64,000 bases of DNA from Lachnospiraceae bacterium AC2031 (GTDB taxonomy: Bacteria > Bacillota > Clostridia > Lachnospirales > Lachnospiraceae), in NCBI GenBank assembly GCA_000687975.1, contig JIAB01000001.1:1488001-1552000 (forward strand). Reading direction: 5' to 3'. A program made the translations under genes and the position numbers. The notes below the pieces were generated by a model. The model saw only the letters and a list, made by a program, of their open reading frames with translations. It did not search any database and had not been told where the DNA came from. How positions within the stretch are numbered: position 1 is the stretch's first letter; every line of letters starts with the position of its first letter. This document shows positions 9,301-17,744 of the stretch, in pieces.

Positions 9301-9945
9301 TTACATCCCTTTTGGTTTATTCTTACATACCTCTCGCAGAGCGCACTGGCTGCAGCGTGGTCGGTTAGCAATACAGACCGTTCTGCCATGCGCTATTATC
9401 TGGTGATTATACAATATCCACTGGGATTTTGGAACCACTTTCATTAAATCATACTCGATTTTCACAGGATCTTCTTCTTTTGTGAGACCAAGTAATCTGG
9501 ACACTCTCTTTACGTGGGTGTCCACCACGATGGATGCTTCGTTAAAGATATGGCCTCTTATAACATTTGCCGTCTTTCGGCCAACTCCTGGAAGCGTGGT
9601 AAGTATATCAATGTCTGACGGCAATTCGCCATCAAAATCCTGGATAAGTGCGTTGGCGCAGGCGATGATATTCTTCGCCTTATTCCGGTAGAAACCTATA
9701 GAGTAAATGTCACGGCCAAACTCTTCTATATCGGCGTTGGCGAAATCCTTCAGCGTTGGATATTTTTTGAATAGCTCACGGGTCACCATGTTCACTCGCT
9801 CGTCAGTACACTGAGCCGACAGGATCGTGGCAAAAAGCAGCTGCCATGGTTTCTTCTTGTCGTACTCCAGATAGCAGGTAAGATCCGTGCCGTACTCTGT
9901 ATTCAGTAACTCGCAGACCTTTTCTGCTCTTTCCTTCTTCGTCAT
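9301..9945 (-). CDS. nth: Endonuclease III (base-excision repair DNA glycosylase/AP lyase)
   Basis: A 214-residue enzyme that removes oxidised pyrimidines and nicks abasic sites. The helix-hairpin-helix LPGVGRKTANVI, the catalytic Asp in VVDTHVKRVS and the four-Cys [4Fe-4S] loop (C-x6-C-x2-C-x5-C near the C-terminus) are all present. The ORF is open upstream, but the start at 9945 (MTKKERAEKV) fits the family N-terminus, and the extra upstream residues would run through the 9958-9992 hairpin. It lies 46 bases downstream of the DUF815 gene. Confidence 0.95.
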   Translation of the reverse strand: MTKKERAEKVCELLNTEYGTDLTCYLEYDKKKPWQLLFATILSAQCTDERVNMVTRELFKKYPTLKDFANADIEEFGRDIYSIGFYRNKAKNIIACANALIQDFDGELPSDIDILTTLPGVGRKTANVIRGHIFNEASIVVDTHVKRVSRLLGLTKEEDPVKIEYDLMKVVPKSQWILYNHQIIAHGRTVCIANRPRCSQCALREVCKNKPKGM

Positions 9946-9957
9946 ATTATCCCCAAA

Positions 9958-9992
9958 ATGAGTCGATTGGCGAGAGAGCCGAAGTGACTCAT
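9958..9992. repeat. Hairpin sharing GAGCCGAAGTGACTCAT with the 13185 palindrome
   Basis: ATGAGTC (9958-9964) pairs with GACTCAT (9986-9992), with an inner TTGGC/GCCGA pairing. The right arm, GAGCCGAAGTGACTCAT, is the exact reverse complement of the first 17 bases of the larger palindrome at 13185. The element touches the stop codon of the DUF815 gene and ends just before nth. It could terminate or process the transcript there. Confidence 0.7.
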
Positions 9993-11425
9993 TATGATAG
10001 TGAATCAATAAGCTGCTGGGCCACACGACCAGACATGCCGCCGTGGGAGACGCTCCATTTGTTTGCCAGCTCCATCAGCTGTTCCTCAGTCAGTTCAAAG
10101 TTCTCGCCAGAATCCTTCTTAAGATCAGCAAGCTTGCTTCCCAGTCCGCGAACTATCTCCTCATACTCCTTCTTGTTAGGACGCATGTACGGAATGGTTA
10201 CGCCAAAGCGGCTGACAAGTGACAGCTTCTCCTGCAGTGTATCCGAACGATGCTTGTCCAGTTCCACATCATTTGTGTCGTTCCAGGTCTCGCGGATCAG
10301 GTTACGTCTGTTGGATGTGGCATAAATGAGAACATTGTCAGGACGAGTCTCGAGACCTCCCTCAATAACCGCCTTCAGGTACTTGTACTCTGTCTCGTTC
10401 TCTTCAAATGATAAATCGTCCATATATATAATGAAGCGATAATTTCTATTCTTAATGCTGGAAATAAGTGGAGCCAGCAGTTTCATCTGATGCTTATAAA
10501 GCTCGATCATACGAAGGCCGTCATCGTAGTATTCGTTGATCAGCGCCTTTATGCTGGTGGACTTTCCAGTTCCCGCATCTCCGAAAAGCAGCACGTTGTT
10601 AGCAGGCTTTCCAGATATAAAGCTCTCCGTATTTTCACGAAGCCTCTGCTTCTGAACCTCATAACCGATAAGGTCATCCAGCAGCAGCTTGTTTGTATTC
10701 TTAATTGGCGTACAGCTGATGCCTCGGCCAATCTGAAAATCTATACTCTTCTTATTCTGACTGTCTACATTGTATGAGCCCGGTGCGATCTCAGCGATAC
10801 GGAATGCAGCGTTGAGTCCCAGCATTCCAACACCATAAGCCTTGTAGAACTCCTTCATAAGATCCAGCAGCATTTCCGCCGCCACATCATCAGCAGATTT
10901 TGTCTTAAAGTTCTGAGGGAACTTCTTCTCTTCCTCATACACAGAGTTGATGGCAACGATTGAATCGCTGACATCACGAACTTTTTTCGACACATTTCGG
11001 TTATACATCTGATGACGCTTATGCACCGACTCGTAATCTGTAATCGTATAAAAGCAGTCAATCCCCAGACTCTTCTCAAGACGAGAAAAATCGTAATTAA
11101 ACAGATGATTGAAAATCCTCATATCCTCTTTAGCAAAAGAGTTAACGCTGCCTTTTACTGTACCAGCCCTCTCCGCAGTAAGGGTAAATGGATTCTCGTT
11201 AGTTACCAGTGTATAAGCGATGTAGTCATGCCACAGATTTTCATCGAATCCATAATCTGTCGCAATCTCCAGGAGCTTATGAATCTCAGTGTAGATCCTG
11301 CTCACCAGTTCATCCTTAATATATTCACCCGAATCAAAGTCGCGGATAATCTCACTTAGTTTCACTATGATACTATCCTCGCCCAGCTCGCGGTACATCA
11401 TAAGTTTTGGAAGTTCTTTATACAT
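9992..11425 (-). CDS. DUF815-type AAA+ ATPase
   Basis: A 477-residue cytosolic P-loop ATPase. The C-terminal half holds the Walker A motif GDAGTGKST, a Walker B-like IYMDDLSF, and YATSNRRNL at the sensor-1 position. DDLIGYEVQKQRL at the start of the AAA module is typical of the DUF815 family. The N-terminal half is helical and unassigned. I chose ATG 11425 (MYKELPKLMMYREL) because a GAGG site sits seven bases upstream; the longer frame reads through a hairpin and an A/T-rich leader. The family's biological role is unknown. nth follows 46 bases downstream. Confidence 0.88.
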   Translation of the reverse strand: MYKELPKLMMYRELGEDSIIVKLSEIIRDFDSGEYIKDELVSRIYTEIHKLLEIATDYGFDENLWHDYIAYTLVTNENPFTLTAERAGTVKGSVNSFAKEDMRIFNHLFNYDFSRLEKSLGIDCFYTITDYESVHKRHQMYNRNVSKKVRDVSDSIVAINSVYEEEKKFPQNFKTKSADDVAAEMLLDLMKEFYKAYGVGMLGLNAAFRIAEIAPGSYNVDSQNKKSIDFQIGRGISCTPIKNTNKLLLDDLIGYEVQKQRLRENTESFISGKPANNVLLFGDAGTGKSTSIKALINEYYDDGLRMIELYKHQMKLLAPLISSIKNRNYRFIIYMDDLSFEENETEYKYLKAVIEGGLETRPDNVLIYATSNRRNLIRETWNDTNDVELDKHRSDTLQEKLSLVSRFGVTIPYMRPNKKEYEEIVRGLGSKLADLKKDSGENFELTEEQLMELANKWSVSHGGMSGRVAQQLIDSLS

Positions 11426-11446
11426 ATAAACCTCAAAAAAGAAAAT

Positions 11447-11492
11447 GTTATTCCAAGGTGGTTTCACCTCGAAAACCACCTTATAGAATAAC
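11447..11492 (-). other. Strong stem-loop with T-rich tail before the DUF815 gene
   Basis: GTTATTC..AGGTGGTTT (11447-11464) pairs with AAACCACCT..GAATAAC (11474-11492). On the minus strand the stem is followed by CATTTTCTTTTTT and then the ribosome binding site of the DUF815 gene. Upstream, TTGAAA, 17 bases, then TATTCT could be a promoter whose -10 lies inside the hairpin arm. It may be the terminator of murJ or a 5'-UTR attenuator of the ATPase gene. Confidence 0.6.
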
Positions 11493-11552
11493 ACTTCTAA
11501 GCAATTCTTTCAACGCTAGACTTACTTTCTGTTGCATCTCCTTTGTAAAAAA

Positions 11553-11579
11553 GTGCAGTGGGGACGGACCCCGCTGCAC
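11553..11579. repeat. Dispersed 27-bp palindromic repeat (GTGCAG family), copy 1
   Basis: GTGCAG (11553-11558) and CTGCAC (11574-11579) flank GGGG...CCCC around a central ACGGA. It sits immediately after the murJ stop. Near-identical copies occur at 23252, 24765 and 28698. Confidence 0.8.
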
Positions 11580-11580
11580 C

Positions 11581-13170
11581 TTAGCGATGTAAAAATTTTC
11601 GTTTCATTACTGCAAGTACTGAGGTAAGCTCTTCCATCTTCAGGAAGAGGGCCATGGTGAAGTAGGACGCTCCACCTACAGCAACTAGAATTAGTACCTC
11701 AAGGAATTGCATTTTCTTACTTTCAACTGAAAGGTTGTGTTCGAAAACTATGCTTGCGGCTGTGGTTACAAGGAACATTACCGCACAGCAGAATAAACAT
11801 TTTAGAATTGAGTTCTTTATCTCTGAGCCACGCATCGGACCAATCTTTCGGCGGAGGAATACTGTCTGCAGTGTGATACTACAGAGTCCTGCAGTAGAAT
11901 AAGCGATTGCGATTCCATTTGCCCCCCATATTCTAACGAAGAGAGTGGTAAGTCCCATGTTCAGGCACAGGATAAATATGTTGATTGCTACCGGAGTCTT
12001 GGTCTCTTTAATAGCGTAGAAGCCTTGAAGTACCACCTGTCTCGCAGAGTAGCCGATCATTCCGATGCAGTAGAAGGCAAGCAGAGTTGCAAGTATCGGA
12101 ATGTTTTCTTCTGAAAAGTTACCCTGATAATAAACTGCACGGACCAGAGGTTCACGGATAGAAATGATACCTACCGCGCAAGGCAGTATAATAAACGATA
12201 CATTTCTGATTCCCAGCGAAAGGTCTTTCTTGTACTCATCCATCTGGTCTGTGGCGTAATGCTCAACCATGGTTGGGAATATAGACATAGCCAGGGCGTA
12301 TGCGAAGATATTGATCGGAAGCTGGAAGATACGCTGAGCCTGAGTCATATTCGAAAGGGTTCCCTCGTCGAGACCTGATGCGAACCAACGGTTTACCACC
12401 AGATTCAACTGAGTTACAGCAATACCAATAACTACTGGGCCAAAGAGCTTGAAGAACTTTTTAACGCCCTCATGATCAAAATCGATCATCTTCTTATATT
12501 TAAATCCGTGTTTATATATAGGGATTATCTGAACCGCCATGTTGACGATGGCACCTGTTACAACACCGATACAGAAACCAGCAATACCTGTTCCAAGAGT
12601 AAGAAGCAGAACACCAACGCTGATGATGGTTACGTTGTAGAGCACCGAACCGATAGACGGCGGTGTAAAGTCTTTGTAGGACTGAAGGATACCCATGCAG
12701 ATACCAGTGAGACACATAAAGAAGCACTGGAAAAACATGATCCTTGTCAGTGTGATAGTAAGCTCAATAACCTCAGGAGTCCATGTGGATCCTGACTTAT
12801 CAAGGATCAGTGGAAGCAGCTGAGGTGTAAAGATCTCACCAATGATACAAAGAATCGCTGCTGCGATAGCAACTATGTTAAGAATAGAGCTGGCCATCTT
12901 GTAGCCGTCCTCATATTTCTTCTCAGCTATATAACTGCTGAAAACAGGGATAAATGCTGCAGACAGACCGCCACCAACCAGTATGGTATAGATAGTATCA
13001 GGTATTGTGAAGGACGCATTATAAGCATCCGTATACGATCCACTATCGAATACGGAATAAATAATAACGTCTCTTACGATTCCCAGTATACTGGACAGAA
13101 GGTTGGCAATCACGAGAATTCCCGCAGCCTTGATCACTCCATCCTGAACATTTTTCTTTGTTTCACCCAT
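11581..13170 (-). CDS. murJ: Lipid II flippase MurJ (MviN family)
   Basis: A 529-residue polytopic membrane protein of the MATE/MVF fold that flips lipid II during peptidoglycan synthesis. About 14 hydrophobic segments are visible. Family features are FSSYIAEK, the Arg-containing IVNMAVQIIPIYKHGFKYK region, NRWFASGL and the conserved stretch ARQVVLQGFYAIKETKTPV. AAGGATAACGA precedes the ATG. The gene stands between the 13185 palindrome and the 11553 repeat, so it may be its own transcription unit. Confidence 0.95.
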   Translation of the reverse strand: MGETKKNVQDGVIKAAGILVIANLLSSILGIVRDVIIYSVFDSGSYTDAYNASFTIPDTIYTILVGGGLSAAFIPVFSSYIAEKKYEDGYKMASSILNIVAIAAAILCIIGEIFTPQLLPLILDKSGSTWTPEVIELTITLTRIMFFQCFFMCLTGICMGILQSYKDFTPPSIGSVLYNVTIISVGVLLLTLGTGIAGFCIGVVTGAIVNMAVQIIPIYKHGFKYKKMIDFDHEGVKKFFKLFGPVVIGIAVTQLNLVVNRWFASGLDEGTLSNMTQAQRIFQLPINIFAYALAMSIFPTMVEHYATDQMDEYKKDLSLGIRNVSFIILPCAVGIISIREPLVRAVYYQGNFSEENIPILATLLAFYCIGMIGYSARQVVLQGFYAIKETKTPVAINIFILCLNMGLTTLFVRIWGANGIAIAYSTAGLCSITLQTVFLRRKIGPMRGSEIKNSILKCLFCCAVMFLVTTAASIVFEHNLSVESKKMQFLEVLILVAVGGASYFTMALFLKMEELTSVLAVMKRKFLHR

Positions 13171-13184
13171 TCGTTATCCTTAAA

Positions 13185-13256
13185 ATGAGTCACTTCGGCT
13201 CAAAGCCCCTTTGACTCATTTTTGAGTCAAAAGAGCTTTGAGCCAAAGTGACTCAT
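13185..13256. repeat. 72-bp near-perfect palindrome between murJ and nfnB
   Basis: Arms of 34 bases (13185-13218 and 13223-13256) match at 31 of 34 positions around a TTTT loop. The outer ends read ATGAGTCACTT...AAGTGACTCAT. As RNA it would form a very long hairpin. The outer 17 bases recur at 9976-9992. A loop this short and arms this long fit a dispersed palindromic element better than a simple terminator. Confidence 0.8.
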
Positions 13257-13270
13257 AGACACATCAAGTT

Positions 13271-14653
13271 TTATTTATTCTGAATGTAAGCGTCCATTGC
13301 AGCAGCAGCCTTCTTACCAGCGCCCATTGCAAGGATTACAGTAGCAGCACCTGTTACGGCATCTCCACCTGCGAATACGCCTTCACGTGTTGTAGCACCA
13401 TCTTCGTCAGCTACAAGACATCCGCGGTTGTTTGTATCAAGACCATCTGTTGTGCTCTTAATAAGTGGGTTAGGTGATGTACCGATAGATACGATGAAGC
13501 AGTCTGCCTCGATCTCGTTAATCTTACCCTCTACTGGAACTGGGCTTCTACGTCCTGACTCATCAGGCTCTGAAAGCTCCATCTCCTGGCAACGAACAGC
13601 CTTAACACGTCCATCCTCACCAACAACCTCGATAGGATTGTTGAGAAGCTTGAACTCGATTCCTTCTTCGATAGCATGCTCAACCTCTTCCTTACGTGCA
13701 GGAAGCTCTTCCATAGAACGTCTGTAAACGATTGTTACATCAGCACCAAGACGCTTAGCTGAACGAGCAGCGTCCATAGCAACGTTACCACCACCAACGA
13801 TGACAGCCTTCTTAGGATGCTCGATAGGTGTAGAAGATCCTTCTTTAAATGCCTTCATAAGGTTAATTCTTGTAAGGAACTCATTTGCTGAGTAAACACC
13901 ATTCAGGTTCTCACCTGGGATATTCATAAATCTAGGAAGTCCAGCACCTGAACCGATGAATACTGCTTCGTAACCGAAATCATCAAAGAGCTCATCTACT
14001 GTGATAGACTTACCGATAACTACATTTGTCTCGATATCTACGCCGAGAGCCTTAAGACCATCAACTTCCTTCTGAACGATAGCCTTAGGAAGACGGAACT
14101 CAGGAATTCCGTAAGCAAGAACTCCACCTGGAGTATGAAGTGCTTCGTAGATTGTTACTGCATAACCCTTCTTAGCAAGGTCAGATGCACAAGCAAGTCC
14201 TGAAGGACCACATCCGATAACAGCACACTTGTGGCCGTTTGATGCTGGCTTCTCTGGAGCAGCTGTAACGTTAGCATTGTGCCAGTCAGCTACGAATCTC
14301 TCAAGACGGCCGATTGCTACAGGCTCGCCCTTGATACCTCTTACACACTTAGACTCACACTGTCTCTCCTGTGGACAAACACGTCCGCAGACAGCTGGAA
14401 GTGAGCTTGAACGGTTGATTACCTGATAAGCTCCCTCGAAGTCCTTCTCTTTTATCTTCTGAATAAACTCTGGGATTGAAATCTGAACAGGGCATCCGTC
14501 CATACATGGATGGTTAGGACAGTTGAGACATCTCTCAGCCTCGTCGATTGCCTGCTCCTCTGTGTATCCGAGAGCAACTTCTTCAAAGTTCTTGTTTCTT
14601 ACATTTGGATCCTGTGAAGGCATAGGATTCTTGTCCATTCTCATATTTGGCAT
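13271..14653 (-). CDS. nfnB: NfnB/GltD-like NADPH oxidoreductase subunit (FAD, two [4Fe-4S])
   Basis: A 460-residue flavoprotein. The N-terminal Fe-S domain has CLNCPNHPCMDGCP and CGRVCPQERQCESKC. Two dinucleotide folds follow (VIGCGPSGLACASDLAKKG for FAD and VIVGGGNVAMDAARSAKRLG for NADPH), and the C-terminus has GVFAGGDAVTGAATV. Such proteins are often labelled glutamate synthase small subunit, but no large subunit lies nearby and the upstream neighbour is the PyrK-like partner. The pair therefore fits NfnAB, the electron-bifurcating NADH-dependent ferredoxin:NADP oxidoreductase, or the related SudAB. ATG 14653 follows AGGAGG and lies four bases after the nfnA stop. Confidence 0.85.
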   Translation of the reverse strand: MPNMRMDKNPMPSQDPNVRNKNFEEVALGYTEEQAIDEAERCLNCPNHPCMDGCPVQISIPEFIQKIKEKDFEGAYQVINRSSSLPAVCGRVCPQERQCESKCVRGIKGEPVAIGRLERFVADWHNANVTAAPEKPASNGHKCAVIGCGPSGLACASDLAKKGYAVTIYEALHTPGGVLAYGIPEFRLPKAIVQKEVDGLKALGVDIETNVVIGKSITVDELFDDFGYEAVFIGSGAGLPRFMNIPGENLNGVYSANEFLTRINLMKAFKEGSSTPIEHPKKAVIVGGGNVAMDAARSAKRLGADVTIVYRRSMEELPARKEEVEHAIEEGIEFKLLNNPIEVVGEDGRVKAVRCQEMELSEPDESGRRSPVPVEGKINEIEADCFIVSIGTSPNPLIKSTTDGLDTNNRGCLVADEDGATTREGVFAGGDAVTGAATVILAMGAGKKAAAAMDAYIQNK

Positions 14654-14657
14654 TGCT

Positions 14658-15497
14658 CTACACCTCCTTCTTAAGCATGTTACATGCTTCTTCTCTAGCC
14701 TTAAGTTCAAATGGCTTGTAAATGCCACCTCTTGCCATAGCCTCGTCGAAGTCTACTTCGAATCCATCGAAGTCAGGACCATCAACACAAGCAAACTTAG
14801 TCTTACCACCAACTGTAAGTCTGCAGCATCCGCACATACCTGTACCATCAACCATGATAGGGTTCATGCTGACTACAGTCTTTACGTTATATTTCTTTGT
14901 TGTCATTACAACAAACTTCATCATGATCAGTGGTCCGATAGCGATAACCTCATCGAACTCCTCACCATTCTTTATAAGCTCCTCAAGTGGTGCTGTTACA
15001 ACACCCTTCTCTCCAGCTGAGCCATCATCTGTCATCAGGATATAATTATCTGATGCAGCCTTGAACTCATCCTCAAGGATAATAAGATCCTTATTTCTGA
15101 AACCTACTATAGATGTTACTGAACAACCAATGTCGTGCAGTTTCTTAGCTACTGGATATGCGATAGCACAACCAACGCCACCACCTACAACAGCTACCTT
15201 CTTCAGACCTTCAACCTCTGTAGCATTTCCAAGAGGTCCTACGAAGTCATGAACTGACTCACCAACATTAAGTGAGTTAAGTATCTCTGTTCCTGCTCCT
15301 ACAATCTGGAAGATAATAGTAACTGTACCCTTCTCTCTATCATAACCTGCGATAGTGAGTGGGATTCTTTCCCCATCTTCTGTAGCACGGAAAATGATGA
15401 ACTGTCCTGGTTCTGCTTTTCTCGCTACAAGGGGTGCCTCGATTTCCATCAGTGTTACTGTTGGATTAAGAGACTCCTTTCTTACGATCTTGTACAT
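14658..15497 (-). CDS. nfnA: NfnA/SudB-like FAD/NAD-binding and [2Fe-2S] subunit
   Basis: A 279-residue protein of the ferredoxin-NADP reductase fold, related to the dihydroorotate dehydrogenase electron-transfer subunit PyrK. The FAD-binding barrel (RIPLTIAGYDREKGTV) precedes the NAD-binding part (VGGGVGCAIAYPVAK). C-terminal cysteines (GTGMCGCCRLTVGG and FACVDGPDF) hold a [2Fe-2S] centre. The start at 15497 has AAAGGAG eight to ten bases upstream; the longer frame would run through tRNA-Ser. With nfnB it is predicted to couple NADH and ferredoxin oxidation to NADPH formation in the cytosol. Confidence 0.85.
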   Translation of the reverse strand: MYKIVRKESLNPTVTLMEIEAPLVARKAEPGQFIIFRATEDGERIPLTIAGYDREKGTVTIIFQIVGAGTEILNSLNVGESVHDFVGPLGNATEVEGLKKVAVVGGGVGCAIAYPVAKKLHDIGCSVTSIVGFRNKDLIILEDEFKAASDNYILMTDDGSAGEKGVVTAPLEELIKNGEEFDEVIAIGPLIMMKFVVMTTKKYNVKTVVSMNPIMVDGTGMCGCCRLTVGGKTKFACVDGPDFDGFEVDFDEAMARGGIYKPFELKAREEACNMLKKEV

Positions 15498-15553
15498 TTT
15501 CAACACTCCTTTAATTTCGTTACTAAATGCCTTCCAGTTATGAAGGAATAAAA

Positions 15554-15640
15554 TCGGAGTCGGAGGGATTCGAACCCTCGTGCCCCGGAGGGCAAACGCA
15601 TTTCGAGTGCGCCCCGTTATGACCACTTCGATACGACTCC
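15554..15640 (-). tRNA. tRNA-Ser (anticodon CGA)
   Basis: An 87-nt cloverleaf on the minus strand. The acceptor stem is GGAGTCG/CGACTCC with discriminator G. The anticodon loop CTCGAAA gives CGA, reading UCG. The long variable arm is typical of class II tRNA-Ser, and the T-arm is GGTTCGAATCC. CCA is not encoded. It stands between the L,D-transpeptidase and nfnA genes. Confidence 0.95.
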
Positions 15641-15662
15641 ATAGACTACAACAGTATAATAG

Positions 15663-15693
15663 AAAAAAACGAGGTATTCAACCCCGTTTTTTT
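15663..15693. terminator. Bidirectional-type terminator after the L,D-transpeptidase gene
   Basis: AAACGAGG pairs with CCCCGTTT with one mismatch and a 7-base loop. It is bordered by A-run and T-run, so it can end transcription on either strand. Genes here run on the minus strand, so it probably ends the L,D-transpeptidase transcript. Confidence 0.8.
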
Positions 15694-15735
15694 CTTGATT
15701 TATAAACGTTTTTTAGTGATTATTCACAGAAATCA

Positions 15736-16905
15736 CTACTGATAGATAACTACCTTTGTTCCTGAAGGAATCTGCTCATAGATATACTTTGCATTCTCAA
15801 GAGCAAGTCTGATACATCCGTGAGAAGCTGTGATTCCAAGGCGTCCGTCCTGAAGATTAAATGTATTCGGATAGTAAAGAACCGAATGGAACAGGATCTC
15901 GCCAGTGATCTGTGTAGCATACCAGCATGTGTATCCCTTCTCTTCACCAAAATGGTATGTATGGCTTCCAAGTGTAAAAGTACCATTTGGAGTTGATACA
16001 CCATCTGTACAAGAGAATGTCTTAATTGTTGACCAGTTGCCCTGTGAGCCCTGGAAGATATTTACTGTATGTGTTGATCTATTAACAAGGATCAGATAGT
16101 TAGTTGCACTTGAGTAAGCATTTGCCACCTGAGCAGCAGGATCAGAGATTCCACCACTTGCTCCAAGATCATATGTGATTCCATCTACTGTAATGGTTCC
16201 TGTCTGCATAGCACCCGAACCATCAAAGTAGTACCAGTAACCACCGTAGCTTGCCCACTTATTCATAGCAAGTACACCAGATGTCTGGAAGAGATACCAT
16301 GTATTTCCATCCTGCATCCAGCCGATCTTCATAGCACCACTATCTTCTACATAGTACCAGAGACCGTCACGGTTAAGCCAACCTGGGCTTGCCATAGAAC
16401 CATCGTCGAAGAAGTAATAATACTCATTTGAACCACAGTCAAGCCAGCCAGTCTTCATTGTACCGTTCGAATTGAAGTAGTACCATTTGCCATTTTCCTG
16501 CATCCAGCCAGTCTTCATCAGACCATTCTCGTCCATGAAGTACCAAGAGCCACCAACCTGTACCCAGCCTGTAGCCATAGTACCATCGGACTTCATATAG
16601 TACCAAGTACCACCAGCATCGATCCATCCAGTCTTCATATAACCGTTTGTACCGAAATAATACCACTCGCCGTCGATCTTAGTCCAACTAACGGCATAAT
16701 TGCCATTTTTATACTTATACCACCAACCATTTGAATCAGCCATCCAATCGCCTGAATTATCATTCGTTGCGGTTGTGTTCTGATCATTAGTTCCTGTTGC
16801 CTCATCAGCTCTTGCAGGAATTGTAAAAACTAGTAATGAGCATAAAGCTACAGCGGCAATAAGAGTTCTTAAAAAACCAACTTTTCTTGTCATAAATCCT
16901 TTCAT
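15736..16905 (-). CDS. L,D-transpeptidase with N-terminal cell-wall-binding (choline-binding type) repeats
   Basis: A 389-residue secreted enzyme. A signal peptide (about 1-34, ending in PARA) is followed by about nine 20-residue repeats of the GWYKYKNG / GTWYYMKSDGTMATGW type from about 50 to 250. The C-terminal YkuD domain has YLILVNRSTHTVNIFQG at its start and the catalytic SHGCIRL near the end. YkuD enzymes make 3-3 peptidoglycan cross-links or attach proteins to the wall; the repeats would tether the enzyme to the wall. The gene is followed by the terminator at 15663. The start has GGGG seven bases upstream. Confidence 0.94.
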   Translation of the reverse strand: MKGFMTRKVGFLRTLIAAVALCSLLVFTIPARADEATGTNDQNTTATNDNSGDWMADSNGWWYKYKNGNYAVSWTKIDGEWYYFGTNGYMKTGWIDAGGTWYYMKSDGTMATGWVQVGGSWYFMDENGLMKTGWMQENGKWYYFNSNGTMKTGWLDCGSNEYYYFFDDGSMASPGWLNRDGLWYYVEDSGAMKIGWMQDGNTWYLFQTSGVLAMNKWASYGGYWYYFDGSGAMQTGTITVDGITYDLGASGGISDPAAQVANAYSSATNYLILVNRSTHTVNIFQGSQGNWSTIKTFSCTDGVSTPNGTFTLGSHTYHFGEEKGYTCWYATQITGEILFHSVLYYPNTFNLQDGRLGITASHGCIRLALENAKYIYEQIPSGTKVVIYQ

Positions 16906-16990
16906 CTTTTTCCCCTTTAAAATAATTACTTCTATATATTATAGACGTCGCTTGATATTGTACCACAAACTCCTTATTTTTCAAAGATAC

Positions 16991-17019
16991 TTGCGTATTT
17001 TTTTCCAGTGATGTACTAT
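16991..17019 (+). promoter_or_regulatory. Putative promoter of the zinc-ribbon membrane protein gene
   Basis: TTGCGT (16991-16996), a 17-base spacer, then TACTAT (17014-17019), about 50 bases before ATG 17071. Only the sequence supports it. Confidence 0.45.
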
Positions 17020-17070
17020 AACAGATATTCGTATCAAAAAAGCATAGTTTGTCAAAGGGGAGGACAATAA

Positions 17071-17634
17071 ATGATTTGTTATAATTGCGGAAATGAAATT
17101 TCAACCGAGGGTGCTAACTGCCCATTCTGCGGCGCACCACTCAACACAGCCAGCGGCCAGCCAAATCCTGGTCCTTATCAGGCAGGACCTCAGCAGGGTC
17201 AGCCAGGTCCACAGCCTGGACCTCAGCCAAGCTTCCAGCAGGGTCAGCCTCAGCAGGGCTTCCAGCAAGGACAGCCTCAGCCAGGTTACCAGCAGCCACC
17301 ATACGGCCAGCCACAGGGCGGTTCAATGGATCCAAAGACAGCCTCAATCATTGTTTATATTACTTTAATAGGTTTTATTATCGCTCTTGTTTCTGCTGAT
17401 AAGAATGATCCTTTCTTCAAGCGTCATCTCAACAATGCACTTTGCCTGATCATCGGCGGAGCTATTGTCGGAATCATTGGTGTACCACTCTGCTTTATTC
17501 CTGTCATCGGTGGACTTGTTGTATTTGCAGCAGAGGTATTCATCCTTGTATGTGTTATCATGGGAATCGTAAATGCGGTTAACGGTGAGTGGAAGCCACT
17601 TCCAATCATTGGTGAGATTCAGATAATCAAATAA
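17071..17634 (+). CDS. Zinc-ribbon, Q/P-rich, DUF4870-like membrane protein
   Basis: A 187-residue protein. It starts with a zinc ribbon (CYNCGNEI... CPFCGAPL), continues with about 60 residues of Gln/Pro/Gly-rich low complexity (GQPQQGFQQ units), and ends in a membrane domain. The membrane part (SIIVYITLIGFIIALVS, FFKRHLNNALCLIIGG, two further helices, GEWKPLPIIG) follows the DUF4870 pattern. GGGGAGGA precedes the ATG. It is transcribed alone, with a promoter-like site upstream and a terminator directly downstream. Function unknown. Confidence 0.82.
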   Translation: MICYNCGNEISTEGANCPFCGAPLNTASGQPNPGPYQAGPQQGQPGPQPGPQPSFQQGQPQQGFQQGQPQPGYQQPPYGQPQGGSMDPKTASIIVYITLIGFIIALVSADKNDPFFKRHLNNALCLIIGGAIVGIIGVPLCFIPVIGGLVVFAAEVFILVCVIMGIVNAVNGEWKPLPIIGEIQIIK

Positions 17635-17655
17635 TAAGTTTTTAGCTAAACTAAG

Positions 17656-17688
17656 AAGAGAGAAGACATTTGCCTTCTCTCTTTTTTT
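17656..17688 (+). terminator. Intrinsic terminator
   Basis: AGAGAGAAG (17657-17665) and CTTCTCTCT (17674-17682) form the stem, followed by a run of seven T. Confidence 0.93.
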
Positions 17689-17744
17689 CATGGTATCATT
17701 AACAGGTAAATGTAATCTCAGAAGTTATGTTTTCAGGGGGATAT

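Noticed and set aside
13271-14653. Naming the gene gltD (glutamate synthase small subunit)
   Set aside because: No large subunit is nearby, and the adjacent PyrK-like gene makes NfnAB or SudAB the better reading.
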